NCBI GenBank assembly: GCA_027475525.1
Contig: JAMWFC010000137.1
Span: 1-64,000 of the forward strand
Length of the DNA stretch: 64,000 nucleotides
Reading direction: 5' to 3'
DNA from: Macrolepiota albuminosa
Taxonomy: Eukaryota; Basidiomycota; Agaricomycetes; Agaricales; Agaricaceae
Below, one piece after another: positions 26,588-37,595 of this stretch. Numbering within the stretch: position 1 is the first letter of the stretch; every line of letters begins with the position of its first letter. Made by a program: the position numbers and the translations under genes. The notes beneath the pieces were generated by a model. The model searched no databases. It saw only the letters and a program-made list of their open reading frames with translations, and was not told the origin of the DNA.

Positions 26588-28918
26588 ATGGCTACGTATA
26601 CTCACACTTACTACCCCACGGGGTACCAGACCGACCCTTACGGACGCCCGGTACCCGATCACTACTCCGCGCAGACCCCCCGCCCCGTCTATCCACCTCT
26701 CCCGTACGAACCTCAATATCTCCACCGCCACTGGGCCCCCGACCCGTCCCTCTACGACCTGGGGCCCTCAGCCAGCTGGGCCCCTCCGCCCAACCTAGCC
26801 ATGGCACGACCCGTGGAGGTCCCCTCGTACCGGAGCATCCCCGGGGGCCTGCCAGAGACCCCACCTGTACCCAGTGGACCTCGCCCGATTCCCCCCAGCG
26901 AGGGCCCCTTTGCACCCACCCCCTACTACGGTTATCAGCGCCCCGTCCCCCAACCCCGAGAACCCCGAGGACCCCCCTACCCCGACTACCCCCCTCGTCA
27001 TTACCCGGCCGCCGCTCCACCCGCTCGAACCCCTCCCTCGCCAATGGGACGACGACGCCTCGAGGAGTATGAACGGCAACGGGACGAGGTCCTCCGCTCC
27101 CTCAGGATCTCACCAGAGGACTTCGCGCAACGGACAAGGGCACTGCTCATGGAATTCAGACATGACGACTTCAAAGGCACTCTGGAGGAATGGGCTCACT
27201 GCCTGGTCGAATTCGGGGATCGCCTCACGCGAGGAGAACTCCCGGAACAAACCATGGTAAAGTATAGGCGCAATACAATCCTCCGGGAAGAATTACAGCA
27301 ACTGCTCGACGAAGTCCATGCGTCCCCCTCCCCTCGGCCCCTCAACGACCCTGCGGACCCAGGACGCTCGATTCACATTCGACGGGAACCCCCAGAACCG
27401 GCCCCAGCAGTCCCGGCAGCCCCCACGAACCCCACTCTGGAACAACGACAACGGGAAGAGCGGCAAAACGCCTTGGCAATACTGCGGTCCCTCAACCCGA
27501 CGGGAGGGCTATTCGATCAGCCTGCCGCCCGCACGGTAGGATTGTCAACTTGCCGTAGGGCTAACTCAGTTCCTAGCACCTTCAAGACCTGGGGACAGCC
27601 CCAGAGACCCCTGGAACCCCTCCCGCAAACAGACAACGCCCAACCCCCAGCCCCGGCGAACCCCGGTGGACCCTGCGCGGACACCCCTAGCACGGACGAC
27701 ACGCTCTGCTACATCAACGAGCTCACGCGTGGCAACAACGAACCACATCCCGCGCCTGCGCCCGTCCCGGTACCGCCCCCTACGTCAGCCCCGGCCCCTC
27801 CGGAACGCAACTTCCGCCACAACCCCCCACCCCACTTTGATCTGCGGAACCCCCCACGGCCTCCGATGCAAGCACGACCCTCCCGGGTTGAACGTCCCCT
27901 GCGCAACCCGGCACCTGACCCAGCACCCGACCCCCCTCCGCCCGACCCGACACCGCCGAACCCTGCCCGACCGCCTCCGCCACCCCCAGCCGAACCCCGA
28001 GGACAACCCCCAGGGCCCCCACCTCTGCCATCCCCTGCGTGGAGACCCGGGCCTCCTCCCGGCAGGAACGAACCCCCCTGGAATAACGGACCCCCCGGGC
28101 GTGGACCCCCAGGTGAGCCGCCCAGAGGAGGCCCTCCAGGCGGGTGGGGCCCCGCCCTTGGTGCTTTTCCTCCTCAAGGAGGGGGGGGTAATCACTACTA
28201 CTACTATTACAATGCTGGCCCCCCTCCCCGCAACGCTGCCGGACCGGACGACGCTCGCAACGCCCTCGCCCACGAAGGACGACTGGACATCCAAAAGCCC
28301 GACGCTTTCACGGGCCGGGACCCCCGAAAATGGCGTACCTTCCTCACTCAGTGTCTCAATACGTTCCAGGCAAAGCCGCTCACGTTTCAGGTTGACAGCT
28401 CCCAGGTGGCCTTTGCCGCATCGTACCTCCAGGGGATCGCCTTCGATCACTACACGGCCCTCATCCAGTTCGACCCCAACAACCCAGCACTCGCTCGCTG
28501 GCAGGCCTTTGTCGACGAGTTCTCCGGGAAGTTTGGAATCTACGACACCGTGGCTGAGGCCGAGAACAACCTCTTCAACCTCCGGATGCGCCCGGAAGAG
28601 CGTTTCACCACCTTTATTGTACGTTTCGAGAAGGAAGCTTACGAAACAGGTTGGAACTACAGCGTCCTCTGGTACACCCTCCGCCGCGCCCTGCCTCCAC
28701 GCATCAAGGACGTCCTCCAACTCGCCCCGAAACAACCCTCCTACGACGGATACAAGGCCCTCGTCATGCAGATCGACCAACGCTACTGGGAAGACTGCAG
28801 CAAGTACTCGAATTCCCGACCCCCCTGGAAGCCTAGAGGAGGACCCCCTTGGCCCTCCGGCGAAGCCCCTAACCCCCAAGGTCGGAACCCCGGTCCCCCC
28901 GCGTTCCCTGGCGGCTGA
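26588..28918 (+). CDS. gag: Gag polyprotein of element A, 776 aa
   Basis: Particle-forming protein. The ATG chosen is 26588 (MATYTHTYYPTGYQTDPYG), the first after the PBS. Residues 1-155 are Tyr/Pro-rich, about 155-245 helical and charged, about 340-550 extremely Pro-rich and disordered with an HYYYYYN run. About 563-750 is the conserved gag capsid domain (PDAFTGRDPRKWRTFL, then YLQGIAFDHYTALI). It is longer than usual for gypsy gag because of the disordered parts. No zinc knuckle lies before the TGA at 28916-28918; one lies downstream in the same initial frame, so this TGA may be a decayed Arg codon or a leaky stop. Long antisense frames here are composition artefacts. Confidence 0.85.
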   Translation: MATYTHTYYPTGYQTDPYGRPVPDHYSAQTPRPVYPPLPYEPQYLHRHWAPDPSLYDLGPSASWAPPPNLAMARPVEVPSYRSIPGGLPETPPVPSGPRPIPPSEGPFAPTPYYGYQRPVPQPREPRGPPYPDYPPRHYPAAAPPARTPPSPMGRRRLEEYERQRDEVLRSLRISPEDFAQRTRALLMEFRHDDFKGTLEEWAHCLVEFGDRLTRGELPEQTMVKYRRNTILREELQQLLDEVHASPSPRPLNDPADPGRSIHIRREPPEPAPAVPAAPTNPTLEQRQREERQNALAILRSLNPTGGLFDQPAARTVGLSTCRRANSVPSTFKTWGQPQRPLEPLPQTDNAQPPAPANPGGPCADTPSTDDTLCYINELTRGNNEPHPAPAPVPVPPPTSAPAPPERNFRHNPPPHFDLRNPPRPPMQARPSRVERPLRNPAPDPAPDPPPPDPTPPNPARPPPPPPAEPRGQPPGPPPLPSPAWRPGPPPGRNEPPWNNGPPGRGPPGEPPRGGPPGGWGPALGAFPPQGGGGNHYYYYYNAGPPPRNAAGPDDARNALAHEGRLDIQKPDAFTGRDPRKWRTFLTQCLNTFQAKPLTFQVDSSQVAFAASYLQGIAFDHYTALIQFDPNNPALARWQAFVDEFSGKFGIYDTVAEAENNLFNLRMRPEERFTTFIVRFEKEAYETGWNYSVLWYTLRRALPPRIKDVLQLAPKQPSYDGYKALVMQIDQRYWEDCSKYSNSRPPWKPRGGPPWPSGEAPNPQGRNPGPPAFPGG

Positions 28919-29065
28919 CCCCCGGTGAGTCGCGGCCCGCCCAATGCTAACCCCGGCAGCGGCGCCTGCCCCCAGGCCCAACTCAACGCCGCTGTGGCCG
29001 CCCATGACCCGGGCGACGCGCCAAGCCCCGAGGAACCCCCGGAAGACCCCGAAGACTTTGACCTT

Positions 29066-29220
29066 GACGACGAACGGGACGAGGAGGCCCTCCGGGCCAA
29101 CCGGCTTCAAAAGAAGGGACGACCCTGGATCGAAGTCCCGACGACGACGAACGGGACGAGGAGGCCCTCCGGGCCAACCGGCTTCAAAAGAAGGGACGAC
29201 CCTGGATCGAAGTCCCGACG
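29066..29220. repeat. Abutting direct duplication, period 77 bp
   Basis: Copies 29066-29142 and 29143-29219 are identical. Its presence throws the zinc-knuckle region out of frame. Confidence 0.95.
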
Positions 29221-29361
29221 GATGTGCAGGAACGACGGAGAAGGGAGGGTGTCTGCATACTCTGTGGTGAGAAAGATCATTTCATCTCTGAGTGCCCCAA
29301 ACGACAGGTCATGGGACGTGCCACCTGGACCTTCGAAGGGGAGGACGCCACCTATGAGTAT

Positions 29362-29515
29362 TCGGAAAACGACCCGGCGATTTAGACCCGGAAGACACCC
29401 TAAATCGCGGAATCGACCCCGACGTCTTCTCCGCCCCGTCGGAAAACGACCCGGCGATTTAGACCCGGAAGACACCCTAAATCGCGGAATCGACCCCGAC
29501 GTCTTCTCCGCCCCG
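29362..29515. repeat. Exact 77-bp abutting duplication
   Basis: 29362-29438 equals 29439-29515; bases on both outer sides differ, so the repeat is exactly 77 bp. Confidence 0.95.
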
Positions 29516-30635
29516 GTCTCACATCTTCGCTCTACGACACTCATACAGGACACCCTCACGGCTTACCTACCCTCCCACTCTTCGCACTCCCTCCTCCTCA
29601 AAACCCGCCTCACCCCCTCCGGAACTCCCCTCAACACCCTCGTCGACAGCGGCGCCACCGACAACTTCATCGACGAAGCATGGTCTACCCTTGCCCCGGA
29701 ACCCGCCCAGCGACTCCCGGTCCCGGTACGGCTCTGCCTCTTCGACGGAGACGCCTCTACGGCAGGGGACATCACTCATTTTGTGCGTATGCCCGTTACT
29801 TTCGCCAACGGACAGACTCACACCCTCCGGATGTTGATAACCAAACTCCACCCTTCCGCACCCCTGGTCCTAGGGCTCCCGTGGCTCCGAGACACCAATC
29901 CCCGCATCGATTGGCGACATCTTACCCTTCAACTGACCCGGGACCCGACGCCCGACGACCAGCAACTCCCCTTCGACATCCCCCACTCTCTGGACCCTAC
30001 CCCGAAGGACGGGCCTCCACCACCCCCCGGACTCCAGTCTCGTTCGTCCCGATCCTTCGTCATCAATGCCAGGCTGGATGGCGCCCTGGGACCGATATCG
30101 GCCCTTATCGACAGCGGAGCCACTGGGGTTTTCATCAGCGACGCCCTCGACCTCCTCCACGACTCCCTCGACCAGCCCCTCCGCCTGCAACGCCTCGACG
30201 GCACCCCCTCCTCCTCCGGCCCCATCCAAAGGTCTCACTCGGGACACGTGACCCTGGACAACAACTACGAGTTCACTTCCGACTTCCTGGTCACGCGACT
30301 TCACGAATCGACCCCGATGGTGCTGGGACTACCCTGGCTGCGCGACACGAACCCCGACATCGATTGGAGGACGCTCACCATGACCTTCCCGGGGCCCGAA
30401 GACCACCCCTCGACCGCCGTGCACCTCCGGGCTCTAGGAAGCGACCCGACGCCTGACACCCCCGGGACGACTGCCGCGCCCCCCACGCATGCACCACCCC
30501 CATCCATCCGAGACCGCAAGGCCCCCGATCGACCCCCAAACATTCCTCGAAACAAGTACAAGGGGCCAAACTACCCCTGCCGGTCTCAGACACGTGTCAC
30601 ACCCGCTCCGGCCGATGATTCCGCGACTCCAATCG

Positions 30636-30789
30636 ACCCGAGCACACTCGACATTAGGATCATTGGGGCCGCCCCCTTCGCCCGCCTCATGAGGGATGGA
30701 ACTCCCACGTTTACCCGAGCACACTCGACATTAGGATCATTGGGGCCGCCCCCTTCGCCCGCCTCATGAGGGATGGAACTCCCACGTTT
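30636..30789. repeat. Exact 77-bp abutting duplication
   Basis: 30636-30712 equals 30713-30789. It splits pol just after the second protease domain. Confidence 0.95.
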
Positions 30790-30909
30790 CAGCTGCACAC
30801 CTCGCCTTCTCTCCCGGAAGAGCACCTCCGAGAGGACGCTATTTCCCCGGAACAGAAAACCGAGGAGCAAATCCTCCGAGAAGTAGTCCCCCCGGAGTAT
30901 CACGAATTT

Positions 30910-31063
30910 GCTGACGTATTCTCTGAAGGAGACGCCAAGGAGATCCCCCCTCACCGCCCCTATGATCACACCATCGACCTCGAGGAGCTGACGTATTCTC
31001 TGAAGGAGACGCCAAGGAGATCCCCCCTCACCGCCCCTATGATCACACCATCGACCTCGAGGA
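30910..31063. repeat. Exact 77-bp abutting duplication
   Basis: 30910-30986 equals 30987-31063. It shifts frame at the start of the RT domain. Confidence 0.95.
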
Positions 31064-34000
31064 AGGAGCCACCCCCCCTTTCGGCAAGGTCTACAACATG
31101 TCATAGGTCGAACTCCGGGCTCTCAAGGACTACCTCGACGAAATGCTCGGTAAGGGATTTATCCGACCCTCCGCCTCCACCGCCGGAGCCCCGGTTCTAT
31201 TCGCCAAGAAGAAGGACGGCTCGCTCTGACTCTGTATCGACTACCGGGGACTCAATAAAATCACCAAGAAGAACCGCTACCCGCTCCCGCTCATCGGCGA
31301 CCTGGTCGATCGACTCCACAGCGCCAAGGTCTGCACGAAGATCGACCTCCGCTCCGGTTACAACAACGTCCGCATCGCCCCAAGACACGAGTGGAAAACC
31401 GCGTTCCGCACGCGGTATGGTCTGTTTGAATACCTTGTGATGCCTTTCGGAATGACTAACTCCCCCGCCACGTTCCAATACTTCATGAACGACATCTTCC
31501 ACGACATGAGCGACGTCTTCGTGATCGTCTACCTGGACGACATCCTCATCTATTCCGACTCGCCGGAGGACCACCAGAAGCATGTCCGGCAAGTCCTCGA
31601 ACGCCTCCGGGAGCACAACCTCCACGCCAAGCCCGAGAAGTGTTCATTCCATACGGAAGAGGTTGAGTATCTTGGCGTCATCGTATCCCCGAACGGCGTT
31701 CGCATGGACCCCCACAAGGTCGAGGCCATTGTCAACTGGCCGCAGCCCCGGAACGTCAAGGAACTACAGTCTTTCTTGGGTTTCGCTAACTTCTACCGGA
31801 GGTTCATAGATAACTCCTCCGGTATCACGAAACCCCTCAACTGGCTCACGCGCAAGAACGTCGCCTGGAACTGGGACAGCAAGTGCCAGAGTGTCTTTAA
31901 CCTGCTCAAGGAGGCTTTCACGACCGCCCTCGTACTCCGGCACTACGACCCGACCCTCCTGATCATCCTGGAATGTGACGCCTCCGACTACGCCATCGCC
32001 GGGATTCTCTCGCAGATGGAACCTGCCGGAGGGGAGCCCCGGCCAGTTGCCTTCTACACCCGGTCCATGATCGACGCCGAGCTCAACTACAACATCTACG
32101 ACAAGGAACTCCTCGCCATCGTCGAAGCCTTCAAGCAATGGCGAGCCTACCTCGAGGGAGCCTGGCACCAGATTCAGGTCTACTCGGATCACAACAACCT
32201 GCAGTACTTCACCACGACCAAACAGCTTAGTCGACGGCAGGCCCGATGGTCCGAGGTGCTCTCGGAATACGACTTCACGATCCAGTACCGCCCGGGACGA
32301 CTCGGAGCTAAACCCGACGCCCTCACCCGTCGACCGGATGTCTATCCCAAGAAGTTGTTCAAGGCGGAATGCAATGCGTTCAATCATTGCGTGGTGATCC
32401 CTCCCAAACATCTGAATGCCGTACTGATCTTAAACGACAAAGGAACCCTGAACCAGATCCGCTGCGCTCCCCGAGACAAGTACTTCACCGATCACGACCC
32501 CCAAAACTCCTCCGACAAAACCGACCAGGACCCCGCCTTCTCCTTGTCCCCCAACAAAAAACTCCTCCTCCGGGACGGCCACATCTACGTCCCGGGTCAC
32601 GCCCGACTCCGCTACGATGTCCTCTGTCAACACCACGATCACAAGCTCTGGAGGCACCCTGGGATACGTAAGACTCTCCAGCTGATCTCCCAGACTTACT
32701 TTTGGCCAGGGTTGAAGAAGGACGTGACCCGCTACATTCGATCATGTGAACCCTGCCTCCGGGCCAAGGTCCCCCGACACCGACCATACGGACTCCTGAA
32801 ACCCCTGCCAGTCGGACGACGCCCCTGGTCCTCCATATCCCTGGACCACATCGTCGAACTCCTGGAGTCTGAAGGGTTCAATGCCATTCTCGTCGTTGTG
32901 TGCAGGCTAACCAAACAGGGCATCTTCCTACCCTGCCACACCACAGACACCGCCCCGGACTTCGCCCGGCTGTTCCTCGAGCACGTCTTTGCCAAACATG
33001 GACTCCTGGACGACATCGTCTCCGACCGTGGCCCTCTCTTCGTGTCCAAGTTCTGGACTTCCCTGTGTAAGGCACTTGAAGTAAAGACTAACCTCTCTAC
33101 CGCCTACCACCCTGAAACCGACGGCCAAACCGAAAGGGTCAACCAGTCTCTCGAGCAGTACCTCCGACTATACGTCAACTACTTGCAGGACGACTGGCGC
33201 GCCGAGCTCCTCCTGGCTGAATTCACTTACAACAACACGCCGCACTCTGCCACCGGGGTATCGCCCTTCTTCGCCAACAAGGGATATCACCCTCGACTGA
33301 CGCTCTCGCTCTGGGACATCCCGCCGCACGCCGCCCACAAGGTCGCTCAGGATCTCAAATCTCTTCACGAGTTTCTCCGGGAAGAGATCGACACCGCGAA
33401 CCAGGCCTATGCGAAACACGCCGACTGGAAACGGGAAGACACCCCTGACTGAACCCCCGGAACAAAGGTATGGTTAGATCGACGCCACCTCCGTACCCGC
33501 CGGCCCTCCCCAAAACTCGATCACAAGCGCCTCGGCCTGTTTAAAATATTGAAGAAGGTCTCATCCCACGCCTACAAGATTGAGCTCCCCCCAGGACTAA
33601 AAGGTCTGCACCCGGTATTCCACGTCCGCCTCCTGGAACGACACCGCCGGATCCTTTCCCCGAACGACGCCCCGAGCCCCCTCCTCCGGTTGAGGTCGAG
33701 GACGAGTACCACTACGAGGTCAAAGACATCCTCGACTCCCGGAATATTCGTGGACGACCCCACTTCCTCATACGATGGAAGGGATACGGCCCAGAAGACG
33801 ACACCTGGGAACCGCGTCGAAACCTCGAAGGCGCCCTCGACAAGCTCCGGGACTTTCAACGACGGCACCCGGGAAACGACCTTCCCAGGCGCAGGACTCA
33901 CAGATGGCAGTAGTGGGCGTAACCCCCGCCTCTGGGCCTAGTAGGGATTCAACTCCCATGTATATTTTCTGCTTTCACTTTCTAGATCTTACTCCCTCGT

Positions 34001-34199
34001 TAGTACCTTTTCTCACCGTAGCGCCCCAAAGTCGGGGCAGGGTCTCTCTTCCAACCTTCTCGCCACCTTACAACTCCTTATTTACTTACTCCGGCGAATC
34101 AAGTATATACATTTTCTATACGTACATTACTCTACAGCTGGCGGCGACAAGAAAATGAGACGGACGAAAACAACAAGAAATGAACGCAAAACACCGCCC

Positions 34200-35953
34200 C
34201 TAACCGGAACTCCCCTTGCCAGTCCCCCCCCTCGGCCAACCCCGGGAATCCTCCCCCACCCCCTCTGGACCGTGCTCTCGCAACACCTCCTCGGCCAGCT
34301 GCTCCCAGGACGGGAGCTGCTCGCCCTCGTCCAAGATGCACTCAAACCACGATCCCAGGGCCGGGACGTTCCTCCGGCGGTGCGCACCCACCAGCCTCCC
34401 CAGCAAATCTAGGCCCTGCTCCACCCCGGGGCTCCCCGCCTCCGACCGTAGCCCCTCTTAGAGAGACACGAGTGCTGTGGCGGCCCCGTCAAGGAGCAGA
34501 CGGTGCTCCCGAGCCCAGCCTGGAAATATTAGTACGACCTAGGCATGAAAGGGGAGACACTCACTCAAGGAGGCCATGCGCCCAATGACCACGTCCTGGC
34601 GCAAGGCCTTGACCAACCCCGGGCTAGAGGGACCTCGCTCTGGGAGCCCTACCCCCTGGCCCAGCCTGGCCCTCATGGCGTCCAGCTGAGCCTCAGCTCC
34701 CCCTCGGGCCACCCTCGCCTCCTCCAGCTCCCGGAGGGCCGTCTCGCAGTCCTCCTCCAGCCCCCTTCAGAGCGCCGCCTCTTCCCTCGCCCCCTCCTTG
34801 CGCTCCTCCTGCTCCCGGTCGGCCTGCTTGAGGCGCTCCTGTAGAGCCCTCACCTCAACATCCAGCGGTCGCCTGGACAGGGAAGAGAACGTCGCCGGGG
34901 AGGCCGGGAGCGGGGTCTCCGCGGGCAGACGCGCCCTTTTAGATGGCCCTGGGGAGGGACTGGGCGACGCCCGCCGCTTCCCCTTGTCTGGTTGCCCCCC
35001 AGCCTGCCCCTGGGAGCCAGACCGGATGACCCGGCGCGTGATCAGCACCACGGGCCGGCCCCGGCCCCCTACCTGGACGACTCCCCTCCCTGCCCCACTC
35101 CCCGAGCTACCCGCGGTCGCCCCTCCCGAACCCCCAGCTGGCACCTCCTCCGGGACCCCTTCCGGCTCCGCTACCCAGGTCCTCTCCTCCACCCCCATCC
35201 TTCGGGTCACTCCCTCTAACGGCCACCCCTGCTCCCGCGACGTACCGTACGCCCTCCACAGCGCCGAGACGGAACACCGCTCGTGATTGAGGCAGCACGC
35301 CTCGCACACTGAGGTGTCCCATCAAGATGAGGGGGCCAGGGCTTCGAACAGGCAGGAGACCTGCCGGCGGGCACAGTGGAGGCACTGGGCGCACGAATCA
35401 GCTACGAAGGACGGGAGCACGAGACCACCTACCAGGCCGTTACTAACACACCAAGCATGGGACGGCAGGCCCCGGGGCCTCTCCAGGGCATGCTCGAATT
35501 GCTCTTGAGACACGCCCTCCCACGGGACGTGCCGATCCTCCGGGACCACGGAGATGGTCCCCGTGCCCATCCCGGATCGCCAGAAACAAGGAGCGACGAG
35601 ACGAGGACGCGGGGAAGGGCGACGGCGGGGGGGCGGACAGTCATCCACGCAAAGGTAGGCGCGGGACGACTGGGACGGGACTCCGGGAGGGCACTAGGGC
35701 CCGCCTCGGGAGCAGACTCCAGACGCCGACTGGGGCCCGCTTCCGGGGCAGGATTACTGAGTTGTTCTGGAATAGGAAGGTCAGCTGAGACGGGCGGACG
35801 ACGCGGGAGGCACTCATGCTGCCAGGCGAGCTCCGCCACATGCTCCCGGTCAAGGCGGGCTTGGTATCGCGCATCCCGGGCCTCTCAGGCCATGAGGGGC
35901 GCAACCTCGTTAGTGTGTGGGGGCATCGGGGAATGTGTTGGCATACGCGACAT
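34200..35953 (-). pseudogene. Antisense cysteine-cluster/coiled-coil gene inside element A
   Basis: Between pol and the 3' LTR, on the opposite strand. Reading starts at ATG 35953 (MSRMPTHSPMPPHTNEVAPL), passes one TGA after about 22 codons, then a Pro/Arg-rich stretch, and a cysteine cluster: CAQCLHCARRQVSC (about 35347-35388) followed after about 20 residues by CEACCLNHERCS (about 35271-35306), with one TGA between them. Then come a disordered Ser/Gly/Pro-rich region with basic KGKRR and SKRAR patches (possible nuclear signals), a coiled coil (VRALQERLKQADREQEE and onward), and a C-terminal helical part with GSWFECILDEGEQLPSWEQL ending near 34200. A 1-nt shift near 35560-35640 and several TGA codons break it in this copy. 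Similar proteins recur in Agaricomycete genomes as far as I recall. Function is unknown; the paired Cys clusters suggest zinc binding. Confidence 0.55.
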
Positions 35954-36081
35954 GTTTGAACTTGACGGTAAAATTTTTTTCGATACGTGGCAAGTCAGGT
36001 GCCAGATCCCACGGTTGAACCCCGGTCCGAACCACCGGCTACGCGCGCCTCAGAGGGTCTCGGCGCTGAGGGGGGGGGTGA

Positions 36082-36888
36082 TGTCACGACCCCTCCCCTC
36101 CGGGCCCACCCTGGGACACTCCCAGAACACCCTCCAGGACCCTCCCTCCGACCCCACAGGACACGCCCCGCCGTCACGACCGCCGACACCGCCATCACGC
36201 GCATCAAGGACCGCCATCAGCCGCCACCAGCCCCGATCAACGATCGGATCACGCGACTCGCTCCGGACATCGCGCATCACGCATCACGGCTCCATCCACG
36301 CCAATTGATCGCGCGCCCCGCACGCGCGATCCCGGTATACAGCCCCTGCCGCTACTCAATGACCCCCGGAACCCATCCCAGACATCCCGGAACCCCGAGA
36401 CCCGGCCCCGTAGTACTTATAGCATAATTCCCTGTTGTATTCGCTAGTCTTGATATTACTTTGGTTATTGCGTGCCCCTTTGCTTGACTGGTACGCCTTG
36501 ATTGGTACGCTTCGACTGGCACGCCTAAGTATTTGCGTGCTCTAAGTTTTGGTACGCACTTCGCGACTCTTGAATTACTAACTTGGTCTCGTCCTAGAAC
36601 CTCCGGTTCACGACTCGACCCCCTCTAACCCCAGTTACCTCCAACCCAAAACCCCCGGACTCTAGTCCCCTCCCCCGGGATTACCCCTGTCCTCGTCTTG
36701 AACCCCGGAGTCCTAGCCCCGGACAAAACCCCCGGACTCTAGTCCCCTCCCCCGGGATTACCCCTGTCCTCGTCTTGAACCCCGGAGTCCTAGCCCCGGA
36801 GTTCCAGACACCCGAGTATTCATAGGTCAAGTCCGCATTGTAAGGGCGTTGCTTTCCCGGAAAGCCCCTGACTCAGCGGAACCTGACA
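36082..36888 (+). repeat. 3' LTR of element A
   Basis: Same termini as 25828-26554. The excess length is an exact 77-bp duplication at 36647-36800 plus about 3 bp. A G-run (36071-36079) immediately upstream is the polypurine tract. Confidence 0.93.
36647..36800. repeat. Exact 77-bp abutting duplication in LTR
   Basis: 36647-36723 equals 36724-36800; the 5' LTR has a single copy. Confidence 0.95.
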
Positions 36889-37059
36889 TAAGCCAGAGTT
36901 TGCCAGAGTTTGCCCCTTATTTGTGCAATTGTTTGTGTAGGCAATTTTCAAGTTTTTAAGGGTTTGTTGTACTGTACAGTTGTTTCCCATGCTTCAGAGG
37001 CTCCAGAAGCATCCAACCTGGCATAGAAAATCCCTAGACTTGTTCTTTTTGGATCTTCT

Positions 37060-37339
37060 TGTTGTACCGGATCTGATAACTAGTTTAATGAAACAGAAAA
37101 CCTCAGTGTCCGTCAAAGTAATAATAAACAACTTTTAATTATACCTAGTTTAATGAAACAGAACTGTATCATACACGATAAGTTTAACACGAATCAACAA
37201 ATAAGAAAAACTAATGACTCACAACCTCAGTGTCCGTCAAAGTGATAATGAACAACTGAGGTTGAATGGTGCGTCAATGCGAGTATATGCTAATGATCAT
37301 GTGACCACTAAGCAGCTGACCTTCCCAGTCAGGATAACA
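37060..37339 (-). repeat. 3' LTR of copia element
   Basis: 280 bp, paired with 42919-43275. It contains two copies of a CCTCAGTGTCCGTCAAAGT motif, native to the LTR. Confidence 0.9.
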
Positions 37340-37595
37340 CAACCCCATCAGCGTAGAAGTGGGTACATGATAAAAGGAATTAAGAATGCGAGACAATGCC
37401 AAGAGATTTAACAAATTTGTTGTGTAGGTCTTTAGAGAGAGATTTAGTCAGAATATCTGCCACCATGTCCGAAGTGGATATCCACGAAGTTTTAAATGAT
37501 CCCGTGGTCAAGTGTTCACAAATAAAATGGTACCTGATGTCAATATGTTTTGATCGTGAAGTTACCGAGTCCGAGTTCGCAATATCAAGAGCACT

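Larger units (their letters stand above)
28925..33913 (+). pseudogene. pol: Element A pol: zinc knuckle, two protease domains, RT, RNase H, integrase, chromodomain
   Basis: In order: CCHC zinc knuckle CILCGEKDHFISEC (about 29253-29294); retropepsin-like domain 1 (TLVDSGATDNF, about 29637, then GLPWLRDTNPRIDW); domain 2 (ALIDSGATGVF, about 30102, then GLPWLRDTNPDIDW); RT with YLDDILIYS (about 31530); RNase H (ECDASDYAIAG, SDHNNLQYF); integrase zinc finger and D,D,E core (HIVEL, SDRGPLF, DGQTERVNQSLEQYLR); chromodomain ([17 protein letters not shown], about 33765). The frame is broken by TAG near 31103, TGA near 31227 and TGA near 33449, by an apparent 1-nt loss near 33648, and by four 77-bp duplications (29066-29220, 29362-29515, 30636-30789, 30910-31063) that are probably assembly errors. 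Without those the element is only a few mutations from intact. Confidence 0.88.
25828..36888 (+). mobile_element. Element A: 11-kb GC-rich chromovirus with antisense gene
   Basis: LTRs 25828-26554 (727 bp) and 36082-36888 (807 bp, of which 77 bp is an abutting duplication). Perfect TSD TAAGC (25823-25827 and 36889-36893). LTRs are nearly identical, so the insertion is recent. Interior order: PBS, gag, pol with chromodomain, then 2.2 kb holding an antisense gene. GC-rich throughout, unlike the AT-rich relics around it, which fits a copy that has not yet decayed. Confidence 0.95.

Noticed and set aside
27666..28928. 420-codon plus-strand frame overlapping gag
   Set aside because: Out-of-frame reading of gag, Thr/Ser/Arg-rich with no domain; the gag frame contains the conserved capsid motif.
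27785..29110. 441-codon minus-strand frame opposite element A gag
   Set aside because: It is the complement of the Pro/Arg-rich, GC-rich gag and has only low-complexity Gly/Val/Arg composition. Stop codons are rare there because of base composition.
29680..30456. 258-codon plus frame inside the protease region
   Set aside because: Out-of-frame shadow; the other frame carries both DSG protease motifs.
30636..31063. Biological tandem duplications within pol as a means of protein diversification
   Set aside because: The exact 77-bp period shared with noncoding loci, and the frame damage caused, favour an assembly origin.
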